Below are positions 7,209 through 15,035 of a stretch of DNA of 38,358 nucleotides, in pieces. The position numbers and the translations under genes were made by a program. The DNA lies in the NCBI GenBank assembly GCA_019308745.1, contig JAFDHO010000020.1:1-38358 (forward strand). The letters run 5' to 3'. Within the stretch, counting starts at the first letter, position 1, and each line of letters opens with the position of its first letter. The notes below the pieces were generated by a model. That model was not told the DNA's origin and did no database searches. It saw only the letters and a program-made list of their open reading frames with translations. The DNA is from Deltaproteobacteria bacterium. Its GTDB lineage: Bacteria > Desulfobacterota > DSM-4660 > Desulfatiglandales > HGW-15.

Positions 7209-8540
7209 ATGAAACAAGAAGTAAGACTCATGATGATCGTGGTGATTACCCTGCTGGTGATCGTCGTAGTCTCAATAAACGTTGCCATGCCCGGCTTGCT
7301 ATCGGCGGGAGGCCTCATCTTTAGTGTGATGATAGCCCTCCTGGGGATCTATGCCCTCAGGGTGGAAAACGTTGGAGCCCGCAAGAGCCAAATACCCCGT
7401 GTGTCCTCAAATACCTCCACGTGGCCAGAGCGGGACCAGGACCCGGAAAGGGTCATGGATCGGCTCGTTGCCGTTGTGGAGGATATCCTGTCCAAGAACG
7501 GCACCTCCGGAGAATCTCCTGACAGCCTCTCCTTGCGAAGGGACCTGCAGAGGGGACTCGGGAACATGTCCGGGCCATCCACAACTTCTTTACCGGGCGG
7601 GCAAATCAGAGAGGTGACGATCCTTTTTTCAGACTTGAGGGGGTTTACCTCTGTGGCGGAAGACCTCACCGCAGGAGAGGTCGTAGAGATGCTGAACCGG
7701 TATTTTACGCACATGTGCGAGATCATCTACCGTCATGGCGGCATCGTGGACAAGTTTATGGGGGATTCCATCATGGCCCTCTTCGGGGTTCCAACCAGTC
7801 GCACCAATGACGTCGAACACGCGGTCTGCTGTGCAGCGGAGATGCAGATCAGGATGGATCGTTTCAACGAAGAAAACAGAAGGGTGCGCCTGCCCGACCT
7901 CCATATGGGCATCGGCCTGAATACCGGCGAAGTCATAGCAGGAAAGATCGGATCCGACCTCCATTCTGAGTACACGGTCATTGGCGACGAGGTCAACCTT
8001 ACTTCGCGCATAGAGGCTCATACCCTTATGGGGCAGATCCTCATGAGCGAGAGCACCTATGCCAGAGTAAAGGACCTGGTGACCGTTTCAGATCCCATCC
8101 ATGTCTCCTTCAAGGGAAGAAAGGGACCCGTGGCCCTTTATGAATTGCTCTCCGTTGGAAAGCCCTATGACCTGGTGGTCCCGGATAAGGAAATAAGACG
8201 GAGCAGGAGGGTCGAGGTCAACATCCCCTTCCAATTCAAGATACTGGAGGGCAAAGCAGCATGTCCTGGCAATTGCAAGGGTTCCATCATAAACATAGGC
8301 ACGGGCGGCGTCTTGGCAAGGACCGATGCGGAAGTGGAGCCCTACCTCAACCTTGTTTTCAGCCTGGAGATAGACCTTCTCAATGTCCGCACGGGCGAGA
8401 TATGTGGTAAGGTAATTGACGTCAAGCCCCGGGGAGGCCTCAAGGAAATGCATATAGGCTTCACTTCCTTGGATCCCGAAGACCGGGAGATCATTCAGAG
8501 TTTCCTCAACCGGTTGGATCATTACTTTCCCTCGTCGTGA
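7209..8540 (+). CDS. Membrane class III nucleotide cyclase fused to a C-terminal PilZ domain
   Basis: This 443-residue protein has two closely spaced transmembrane helices (~10-50), a linker, a class III adenylate/guanylate cyclase domain (~130-310) and a C-terminal PilZ domain (~328-435). The cyclase keeps both metal-binding aspartates (Asp142 in FSDLRGFTS and Asp186 in DKFMGDS) and the Asp260, Asn263 and Arg267 set (GDEVNLTSR), so it should be active. The Asp suggests ATP as substrate. The PilZ domain has the RxxxR motif (Arg330-Arg334), but its second motif is NIGTGG (362-367), with Gly in place of the usual Ser. Control of cyclic nucleotide synthesis by cyclic di-GMP is the natural inference. 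ATG 7209 has only a weak ribosome site, and GTG at 7152 in the same frame is an alternative. The gene is divergent from the HD-GYP operon. Confidence 0.9.
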   Translation: MKQEVRLMMIVVITLLVIVVVSINVAMPGLLSAGGLIFSVMIALLGIYALRVENVGARKSQIPRVSSNTSTWPERDQDPERVMDRLVAVVEDILSKNGTSGESPDSLSLRRDLQRGLGNMSGPSTTSLPGGQIREVTILFSDLRGFTSVAEDLTAGEVVEMLNRYFTHMCEIIYRHGGIVDKFMGDSIMALFGVPTSRTNDVEHAVCCAAEMQIRMDRFNEENRRVRLPDLHMGIGLNTGEVIAGKIGSDLHSEYTVIGDEVNLTSRIEAHTLMGQILMSESTYARVKDLVTVSDPIHVSFKGRKGPVALYELLSVGKPYDLVVPDKEIRRSRRVEVNIPFQFKILEGKAACPGNCKGSIINIGTGGVLARTDAEVEPYLNLVFSLEIDLLNVRTGEICGKVIDVKPRGGLKEMHIGFTSLDPEDREIIQSFLNRLDHYFPSS

Positions 8541-8635
8541 CCTCCCAGAACTGTCCGCTTCCCCGGTATTTCCCCCGGAACTCGATAATCCTTGGATTGC
8601 AGGGTCAAGTTGACCAGCCTCGCTGTCCCTCGTTA

Positions 8636-8737
8636 ACAGGCCGTTGCCAACGCCTCGGAGGAATTCAATTGAGCCTTTTGAAAAGACCCCCCAAGGGGCT
8701 ATCCATCAGTCTTGTCGCGTTTTGGGCAACAGCCTGT
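8636..8737. repeat. MITE-like dispersed element, copy A
   Basis: This 102-bp element has terminal inverted repeats ACAGGCCGTTGCC (8636-8648) and GGCAACAGCCTGT (8725-8737), matching at 12 of 13 positions. Its reverse complement aligns along nearly its whole length with 38230-38330, including the identical core GGTCTTTTCAAAAGGCTCAA. It has no coding capacity. It lies between the convergent cyclase and UspA genes, where it may act as a hairpin in either transcript. Confidence 0.8.
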
Positions 8738-8755
8738 AAAAGTGCTTCAGGGGCC

Positions 8756-9670
8756 CTATTCGATCTTTGCTATGGGCCGTATAAGCAAGACGGGGCACGG
8801 AGATTCCCTGGCCACCCGATCGGCCGTTGAGCCGACGAAGAGTGTCTCCATGAGGCTCTGTCCTCGGAGTCCCAAGACGAGCAACTCGATGTCGTGGACG
8901 ACCGCGTACTTGACGAGCTCCTCGTAAGGTTGCCCGGCGAGAAGGGTGATATGCAACACGCACCAATTGTGGGCCTCTTCAGGCACCAACTCGTTGAGCC
9001 TCTCCTTGAGCATGACCCGCAGGTCTTCCTGGTATTCCCTTTCAGGCCCCGTGGAGCGTTTGGTGAGGTCTTCGTAGATAGGCGGGGCAATGACGTGAGC
9101 CAGGTGCAGCTCAGATTGAAACTCCTGGGCAAGACTGAGCCCGTATTGAAGCGCTATACCCGAGTCGGGGGAGAAATCACATCCAACAAGAATCCTCTTG
9201 AGGCTGATTTCGCGGGTGGGTGGTTTGGTGGCCTGGTCAGAGCTGCGAACCAGCAACAGGGGGCAGGGGAGGGCACGCATTAGGCGTCCGGTCACGGAAC
9301 CCAGGAGAAAACGTTTCCATCCTGATCGGCCGTGGGTGGCAGAGATGACGAGATCGATGCGTTTTGACTTGGCCAGGCGAACGATCTCAGTGGGAGGGTG
9401 CCCGATGGTAATGACAGGCTCCCAGTCAGCGTCCCAATCAGCCATGAGTTGATTGAGATGCTGGTGCGTGTAACTCACCACCCTGTCCTGTTGGCCCACA
9501 GGGTAGGAAATGGCATCTCCGTAGATACCCGTACTGGGAAGATCAATGACGTGGCAGAGGAAGAGCTTTGACCCGTATTCACGGGCAAGGGCAACCCCAT
9601 AGGCAATGGCAACCTTGGAGGATTCCGAAAGATCACTCGTCAAAAGAATGTTTTCTATCCTAATTCTCAT
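8756..9670 (-). CDS. Tandem universal stress protein (UspA family)
   Basis: This 304-residue cytoplasmic protein is built of two UspA domains (about 1-147 and 157-302). The first keeps the ATP-binding glycine pattern THGRSGWKRFLLGSVTGRLMR, and the second has the related LRGQSLMETLFVGSTADRV. Both therefore look able to bind nucleotide, though only the first fits the canonical G-2x-G-9x-G(S/T) spacing closely. Tandem Usp proteins are associated with stress and energy limitation, and no more specific role can be read here. The gene stands alone. It ends 18 bases from repeat copy A and begins 142 bases after the upstream hydrolase gene, from which it is separated by a strong stem-loop. Confidence 0.93.
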   Translation of the reverse strand: MRIRIENILLTSDLSESSKVAIAYGVALAREYGSKLFLCHVIDLPSTGIYGDAISYPVGQQDRVVSYTHQHLNQLMADWDADWEPVITIGHPPTEIVRLAKSKRIDLVISATHGRSGWKRFLLGSVTGRLMRALPCPLLLVRSSDQATKPPTREISLKRILVGCDFSPDSGIALQYGLSLAQEFQSELHLAHVIAPPIYEDLTKRSTGPEREYQEDLRVMLKERLNELVPEEAHNWCVLHITLLAGQPYEELVKYAVVHDIELLVLGLRGQSLMETLFVGSTADRVARESPCPVLLIRPIAKIE

Positions 9671-9713
9671 ACCCCAGCCCCCCGGATAAAGGTTTTTCAG
9701 ATGGCTTTGCCAT

Positions 9714-9742
9714 AGCTCCTCCGGGCTCCTGCCGGAGGAGCT
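9714..9742. repeat. Perfect 11-bp stem-loop between two minus-strand genes
   Basis: AGCTCCTCCGG (9714-9724) and CCGGAGGAGCT (9732-9742) pair perfectly around a 7-base loop. On the minus strand it lies downstream of the hydrolase gene and is followed by a second small palindrome (ATGGC, AAA, GCCAT). No T-run follows in either direction, so it is not a classical intrinsic terminator. It could be a processing or mRNA-stability element, or a REP-like unit. Confidence 0.6.
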
Positions 9743-9812
9743 TGCCGATTAGGAGACCTTTGTGCCTCAATGCCCTTTGCCGTCGGAGGTCCCGGAAGGA
9801 AGGGCGAAGCAC

Positions 9813-10553
9813 TTACATCATCTTGCGAACCCTAACCTCGATGCCCCTTTCGTCCCTGAGCAATTGCACTATCTTTGATGGGTCAGTTTTTCCATAGTGA
9901 TAAGGGTAGAGGACCTTCGGCCTGAAGGCCGTGACCGCATCAGCAACCATCTCCGGGGTCATGGTGTAGGGAAGGTTCATGGGCAAGAAGGCGATGTCAA
10001 TGCCCTTGAGGGCCTTCATCTCAGGGGTGTTTTCGGTATCGCCCGCAACATAGATCCTCTTGTCTCCAAAGGAGATGATGTAGCCGTTGCCCTTTCCCTT
10101 GGGGTGGTAAGGTTGTCCCGGGCTGCGCATATGGACAAGGTTATAGGCAGGAACGGCCTCAATCAAAAGGCCTTCGATCCTTCTGGTGTCACCGTTTTTC
10201 ATCACCACATCGCCCTTGCCAAGGCTCTTCGCACAGGTTTCCGTCAGCACGAGGGTGGTATTTTCCTTGGAGATTGCCTTTATGGCCTTCGGGTCCAGGT
10301 GATCGCGGTGGTGGTGGGTGAGGAGGATGACGTCCGCCTTGGGGAGCTTGGAATAATCAGCCAGCCTGCTCCAGGGGTCAACATGGATTACCTTTCCGGC
10401 AAATTCAAACATAAGGGTCCCGTGGCCTATAAAGGTGATGGTGAGGTTTCCTTGAGACGTGGAGATGACATCAGTCTGGAGATCCTGCTGGGCCACGGAA
10501 GTCAGCGGGCAAATGAAGACCATAAGGGTAATCAAAAACAATGGTTTTTTCAT
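9813..10553 (-). CDS. Secreted metallo-beta-lactamase-fold hydrolase (UlaG-like)
   Basis: This 246-residue protein starts with a cleavable signal peptide (MKKPLFLITLMVFICPLTSVA), so it acts in the periplasm. The mature part is a metallo-beta-lactamase-fold domain. The motif H80-H81-H82-R83-D84-H85 gives the HxHxDH zinc-binding core, and later residues include the GDTENTPEM loop (third metal-site Asp) and YPYHYGKTDPS with the final His. It resembles the UlaG/L-ascorbate-6-phosphate lactonase-like branch annotated as metal-dependent hydrolases. The substrate cannot be predicted. The start at 10553 has a strong AAGGAGG site. The upstream extension of the frame to 10814 has no such support and overlaps a promoter-like sequence. 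Confidence 0.9.
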   Translation of the reverse strand: MKKPLFLITLMVFICPLTSVAQQDLQTDVISTSQGNLTITFIGHGTLMFEFAGKVIHVDPWSRLADYSKLPKADVILLTHHHRDHLDPKAIKAISKENTTLVLTETCAKSLGKGDVVMKNGDTRRIEGLLIEAVPAYNLVHMRSPGQPYHPKGKGNGYIISFGDKRIYVAGDTENTPEMKALKGIDIAFLPMNLPYTMTPEMVADAVTAFRPKVLYPYHYGKTDPSKIVQLLRDERGIEVRVRKMM

Positions 10554-11043
10554 CTCTGCCCTCCTTCCCTTGATAGCAAAGAGATAAACAGGGAAACCCC
10601 CCGCCCAAAACTTTTCGTAATTATGGAAGGATAATCTCCCGCTCAGGGCGCGGGGACCTTTCGACCCTATCCCAAAAGAGACTTGTCCTGGGCCACAATC
10701 ACATGTTCCAGAAATGGTATCGAAAGAACCTCTCCGGAACATTACCGAGTCTAAATGGTATTTTGGGTTTGTCAAACAAAAAAAATCTCGAGACACAACT
10801 CCCTTGACGAACAAAAACGGGGGACCGGCTCTTCAAACCATGTTAACTGGTCCTTGACTTTTTCAGCACAATCATGGAAAAAGGCCCGGAGAGATCCTTT
10901 GAAGGATGAGAGGAAACCTGAGAGAGATGGATAGAAGCCCCCCTTCTGTCACGGACCTCCCCGAGAATTCCGTTACGCCCGGAGGAGGACCCTTTGGAAC
11001 AGCTCTCGCTCCCGCCAGGTCAAAAGGGCCATCCCTGGGCGAG
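10554..11043. other. Divergent intergenic region between the hydrolase and RlpA-like genes
   Basis: No convincing gene is present. The minus strand carries a promoter-like pair at 10748-10775 for the hydrolase gene. A stem-loop at 10822-10853 (GGACCGG with CTGGTCC, one G-U pair, followed by TTGACTTTTT on the plus strand) may terminate or regulate transcription, but the match is weak. The frame of the RlpA-like gene is open from 10906, so part of this stretch may be translated if an upstream start is used. Confidence 0.5.
10748..10775 (-). promoter_or_regulatory. Possible promoter for the secreted hydrolase gene
   Basis: On the minus strand TTGACA (10775-10770) is followed after 16 bases by TAGACT (10753-10748). 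The -10 matches only four of six consensus positions. It would give a leader of about 190 bases before the ATG at 10553. Confidence 0.35.
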
Positions 11044-11730
11044 ATGCCCGCTAAGAGGAGCGATGCCTTTTGGTATGCCTGTTGGGCGTGCCTGATCCTT
11101 GCCTCGCTCGGACTTCTGTCCTGCGGCACCCTCTCAACGGCCTACAAGGTGTCAAAGGGGACGGTCAAGGGGACATACAAGATCACAAAGTGGACGGTTA
11201 AAGGGACAATCGGAACGGGCAAGGTCATTTACAGGGTCGGCGAATTCACCTTTACGGTGATGACGGCCCCTTTGAACTGGCCCCTTATTCGCGGGGAGAT
11301 AGAGACGATAGACGGATTGCCCCCCAAGGAGGCCATTAAGAGAGGGAGGGTCAAGAATTCACCCTACGTGGTTCGCGGGAAGCGGTACGTGCCCATGTCC
11401 GTCAAGGCGGCACGAAATTACAGAGAAAAGGGGATTGCCTCCTGGTATGGGTACGAGACGCTCAAGAAAAAGGGGGGGCATATGACCGCAAATGGAGAAG
11501 TATTTGATCCGCTGGGCCTCAACGCGGCACACAAGTACCTGCCTTTGCCCAGCCATGTCAAGGTCACAAACCTGGAGAACGGGCGATCCATCCTTCTCAG
11601 GGTCAATGATCGCGGCCCTTTTGTAAAGGGACGGATCATAGATCTGAGTGCGGGTGCTGCCAAGAAGCTTGGGTTCTACGAGAAGGGAACCGCGCGGGTA
11701 CTGGTGGAGATGATCGAAGTCGCCATGTAG
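11044..11730 (+). CDS. rlpA: RlpA-like lipoprotein (septal-ring lytic transglycosylase family)
   Basis: This 228-residue outer-membrane lipoprotein candidate has a basic N-terminus (MPAKR), a hydrophobic stretch and Cys27 in LLSC, an acceptable lipobox. A middle part carries short repeats of the type KGTxKGTxKITKWTVKGT (about residues 35-60). The C-terminal double-psi beta-barrel (~130-228) has the RlpA signatures ASWYG, TANGE, AAHKYLPLPS, VNDRGPF and IIDLS. The conserved Asp in VNDRGPF is present. RlpA proteins cleave denuded glycan strands at division sites, but activity varies between species. There is no C-terminal SPOR domain, so septal targeting is not assured. The chosen ATG gives a proper lipoprotein signal. 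The frame is open back to 10906, and 10927 is another possible start. The aminopeptidase gene starts 13 bases downstream. Confidence 0.88.
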   Translation: MPAKRSDAFWYACWACLILASLGLLSCGTLSTAYKVSKGTVKGTYKITKWTVKGTIGTGKVIYRVGEFTFTVMTAPLNWPLIRGEIETIDGLPPKEAIKRGRVKNSPYVVRGKRYVPMSVKAARNYREKGIASWYGYETLKKKGGHMTANGEVFDPLGLNAAHKYLPLPSHVKVTNLENGRSILLRVNDRGPFVKGRIIDLSAGAAKKLGFYEKGTARVLVEMIEVAM

Positions 11731-11743
11731 TCAAGGGAGCCAC

Positions 11744-14245
11744 ATGAAAGAGGCAGTTCCGATCCACTATCAAATCCACCTCGAGCCGGATCTGGAGACA
11801 TTTCAGTTCCGGGGAAAGGTTCGGATCTTGATGCACGCCCATTCGCCCATAAGGGAGATCCGCCTCAATGCCCTGGATCTGGCCATCTGGAGCTGTAAGT
11901 TGAGATTGGACGAAACCTTCAAGGCCCTGCCCTTCAGTCTCGACCCGGCCCGGGAAGAGCTGAAGATCCTCTTGCAGAAGGAAATGGACGGAGAACTCGA
12001 CCTTCAGATCGATTTTGTGGGATGCATCAACGACAGGATGATAGGGTTCTACAGGAGTAAGTACAAGAGGAAGGATGAAGAAAGAACACTGGCGGCCACC
12101 CAATTCGAGGAGAGCGACGCCCGGAGGGCCTTCCCCTGCTTCGATCATCCTGCCTTCAAGGCGACCTTTGACATAGAGATGGTGATCAAGGGAGGACACA
12201 TCGCCGTCTCGAACTGCCCGGTGTCGGCGGAGACCCCCCTGGATGGGAATAGGAAGCTCGTCCAATTCAAAACCACTCCCAGGATGTCCACGTACCTGGT
12301 CTTTTTCGCTGTTGGTGATTTCGAGATCCTGGAAGACAAGTGGAAAGACATATCCATAAGGGTGATTGCCCCCCATGGGTCATCCAAGTACGGGGGGTTC
12401 GGCATGGAGTTCGCCAAGAAGTCCTTGGAATTTTCAGAGGAGTATTTCGGTGTCAAGTATCCCCTCCCGAAGCTGGATTTGATCGCCCTCCCGGATTTTG
12501 CCGCGGGTGCCATGGAGAACTGGGGGGCGATCACCTTCAGAGAAAATCTCCTCCTCCATTATCCTCATGTTACCTCAAAGGAGGGAGAGCAAAGGATATG
12601 CGAAGTTATTGCCCACGAGATCGTGCACCAATGGTTCGGCGACCTGGTCACGCCCTCTGATTGGCGTTACCTATGGCTCAACGAAAGCTTTGCCACCTAT
12701 CTGGCCTACGGCATCGTGGACCACTTCTGCCCTGACTGGACCCCTTGGGATATGTTTCTGCTCGGGCAGACTCAGAGTGCCCTTGTTCGAGATGCCCTCA
12801 GGGATTCGATTCCTATTGAGATCCCGGGCGGAGAGCATGTGGTGATAAACACCAGTACGGCCCCGATAATCTACAACAAGGGAGGGTCCGTCCTTCGACA
12901 AGTGGAAGCCTATACGGGCGGCAAGGATTTCGATGAGGGTGTGAGGGGCTTTCTCAGAAAGCATCGGTATTCCTGCGCTGCAAGTCATGACCTGTGGGAG
13001 GCCTTGGACGAGAACTCCAGAAAGCCTGTCGCGGAGATGATGAAGAACTGGGTGGAGCAGCCCGGATATCCCATTGTTGAAGCACAGAGGGACGGGGAAA
13101 GATTGAGGCTTTCCCAGAAGAGGTTTACCTATCTCCCAAACAGGTCGCGACGGTCGTGGATCATTCCCCTGTCCGTAAAGGTGTTCTTTGAAAGGGGGCG
13201 TACGGAGACCATTGAGGAGGTCTTTGAAGGAAAGGAGAAGGTCATAGAGATCGGAAGAGAACCCCGGGCCTACAAGATAAATGCCGGTCAAAAGGGGTTC
13301 TACAGGGTCAGGTATCTGGACGACAACCTTACCGAATTGGGCAGCATGGCGGCCAGCAAGGTCCTTGCGCCTGAAGACAGGTGGGGGGTGCAGAATGATC
13401 TCTACGCCCTGGTCAAGAGTTGCGAGGTCGACCTCGATGTTTATCTGGATTTCGTCGCCCATTACGCCGGGGAGGACGCCTTCTTGCCGTCAATGGGAGT
13501 CGCGAACAACCTTCTGGACGCCACCTTGATAGTGGAGGGGCCAAAGAGGGGACGGGTCGCCTCCATGGCCAGGGAGCTACTTGAAGGGTATCTGGCAGGG
13601 CTGGGAACGGAACCAGGACCCGGAGAGCCCCATTCCAGGGCGTTGCTGCGTGAGACATTGATGTGGTATGCGGTGATTTTTGGTTCAGGGCAGACCATGT
13701 CCTTCGCCCAGGATAGATTCGAGACACTTATGGGGGGCGGGAGGGTCCACCCTGACATCTCGAGGACCATCATGAGGGTCGGTGCATGGAACGGGGATAG
13801 AAAGGTATTTCAATGGCTTGAAGGGAGACTCAGGTCCTCCGAGAGCGAGCATGAAAGACACAATATCATTACGGCCATGGGGTGCTTCAGGGATCCGGAA
13901 CTGATCCGCACCGTGGAGGAATATATCCTCAAAGCTATACCCGGTCGGAACAAGTTCGTGCCCATAGCCCAGCTGGCTGCCAATCCCTTTGCAATTTCAG
14001 GTCTCTGGGAGTGGTACGCTGGAAACTTGAAGGAGTTTGAGCAGTTCCACCCGGTCCACTATGAAAGGGTGGTCTCGAGTATCGTTCCTGTAGGAGGTCT
14101 CGGAAAGGAGACGGAAGTCAAGGAATTCTTTCGACACTATGAGCACAGGGAATTAACCGTCAAAGATGTCATCAGGATGTCCTTGGAGAGGTTGGATATC
14201 AATTCCAGATTGAGGACCAGAAACGCTCCCAAAAGCCGACAATAG
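11744..14245 (+). CDS. M1 family zinc aminopeptidase
   Basis: This 833-residue cytoplasmic metallopeptidase removes N-terminal amino acids from peptides. It has the exopeptidase motif GAMEN (residues 255-259) and the zinc site H291-E292-x-x-H295 with Glu314 (HExxH-x18-E), both intact. The N-terminal beta domain, catalytic thermolysin-like domain and long helical ERAP1-C-like C-terminus (~480-820) give the usual length for the puromycin-sensitive/tricorn-factor branch rather than the longer PepN of enterics. No signal peptide is visible. It is the middle gene of a probable operon with the RlpA-like gene (13-base gap) and larB (31-base gap). I see no functional reason for that grouping. Confidence 0.95.
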   Translation: MKEAVPIHYQIHLEPDLETFQFRGKVRILMHAHSPIREIRLNALDLAIWSCKLRLDETFKALPFSLDPAREELKILLQKEMDGELDLQIDFVGCINDRMIGFYRSKYKRKDEERTLAATQFEESDARRAFPCFDHPAFKATFDIEMVIKGGHIAVSNCPVSAETPLDGNRKLVQFKTTPRMSTYLVFFAVGDFEILEDKWKDISIRVIAPHGSSKYGGFGMEFAKKSLEFSEEYFGVKYPLPKLDLIALPDFAAGAMENWGAITFRENLLLHYPHVTSKEGEQRICEVIAHEIVHQWFGDLVTPSDWRYLWLNESFATYLAYGIVDHFCPDWTPWDMFLLGQTQSALVRDALRDSIPIEIPGGEHVVINTSTAPIIYNKGGSVLRQVEAYTGGKDFDEGVRGFLRKHRYSCAASHDLWEALDENSRKPVAEMMKNWVEQPGYPIVEAQRDGERLRLSQKRFTYLPNRSRRSWIIPLSVKVFFERGRTETIEEVFEGKEKVIEIGREPRAYKINAGQKGFYRVRYLDDNLTELGSMAASKVLAPEDRWGVQNDLYALVKSCEVDLDVYLDFVAHYAGEDAFLPSMGVANNLLDATLIVEGPKRGRVASMARELLEGYLAGLGTEPGPGEPHSRALLRETLMWYAVIFGSGQTMSFAQDRFETLMGGGRVHPDISRTIMRVGAWNGDRKVFQWLEGRLRSSESEHERHNIITAMGCFRDPELIRTVEEYILKAIPGRNKFVPIAQLAANPFAISGLWEWYAGNLKEFEQFHPVHYERVVSSIVPVGGLGKETEVKEFFRHYEHRELTVKDVIRMSLERLDINSRLRTRNAPKSRQ

Positions 14246-14276
14246 GGCGCAAAGGGCGTTTAGGGGGAAGAGGATT

Positions 14277-15035
14277 TTGAACGAAGGTAGGCTAAGAGAT
14301 CTCCTGGAGGGGCTGCTCAAAGGCAAGATATCCCTCGAGGAAGGCCTGGAAAGGCTGAAGCTCCTCCCCTTTGAGGAGATCGAGGTAGCATGCGTTGATC
14401 ACCACAGGAGCCTCAGGAGGGGCGCTCCTGAAATCATCTTCGGAGAGGGTAAGGAGGTCTCCGACATCCTGGCAATCATGGAGAGGATAGATGGTCAGGA
14501 CGAGAATATCTTGATCACGCGTCTGTCAGAGGACAAGGCCGAGGAGGTTCTGAAGCGTTTCCCGGAGGCAGTCTATCACGAGAGGGCCCGGGCCTTAACC
14601 TACACTCCCAACGAGACAGAAGACAGGGGCCGCGGGTTGATCCTGGTGGTCTGTGCGGGCACCTCGGATATCCCGGTCGCGGAGGAGGCCGCGGTGACGG
14701 CCCAATTCATGGGGAATCAGGTGCATCGAATCTATGATGTGGGTGTGGCTGGACTTCACAGGCTTCTGTCTCACAGGGAGAGGCTCGCAGAGGCCTCCGT
14801 CATAATCGTCGTTGCAGGGATGGAGGGCGCCCTACCGAGTGTGGTTGGGGGGCTGGTGGATAAGCCGATCATTGCGGTGCCCACGAGCGTGGGCTACGGG
14901 GCAAGTTTCGGGGGAATTGCGGCGCTCTTGGGGATGCTCAATTCATGCTCGTCAGGTGTTACGGTCGTAAACATCGATAACGGTTTTGGCGCAGGATATG
15001 CCGCCAGCCTGATAACGCGGGTAAAAGGAGGCTAG
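14277..15035 (+). CDS. larB: LarB, nickel-pincer cofactor biosynthesis (carboxylase/hydrolase)
   Basis: This 252-residue protein has the LarB/PurE-like C-terminal domain (~110-250), including VCAGTSDIPVAEEAA, the GNQVHRIYDVGVAGLHR segment and the glycine-rich PTSVGYGASFGGIAALLGMLNSC. LarB carboxylates nicotinic acid adenine dinucleotide and hydrolyses its phosphoanhydride, the first step of the nickel-pincer nucleotide cofactor used by lactate racemase-type enzymes. The partners LarC and LarE are not in this window. The start is TTG at 14277, with a purine-rich GGGGGAAGAGGA ribosome site ending two bases before it. The stop codon overlaps that of the convergent radical SAM gene. Confidence 0.92.
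   Translation: MNEGRLRDLLEGLLKGKISLEEGLERLKLLPFEEIEVACVDHHRSLRRGAPEIIFGEGKEVSDILAIMERIDGQDENILITRLSEDKAEEVLKRFPEAVYHERARALTYTPNETEDRGRGLILVVCAGTSDIPVAEEAAVTAQFMGNQVHRIYDVGVAGLHRLLSHRERLAEASVIIVVAGMEGALPSVVGGLVDKPIIAVPTSVGYGASFGGIAALLGMLNSCSSGVTVVNIDNGFGAGYAASLITRVKGG

Noticed and set aside
9897-10634. 245-codon plus-strand frame
   Set aside because: Antisense shadow of the metallo-beta-lactamase-fold gene, which has signal peptide, zinc motif and ribosome site.
10822-10853. Intrinsic terminator before the RlpA-like gene
   Set aside because: The stem needs a G-U pair, the loop is 18 bases and the T-run begins several bases later. It is mentioned only as part of the intergenic region.
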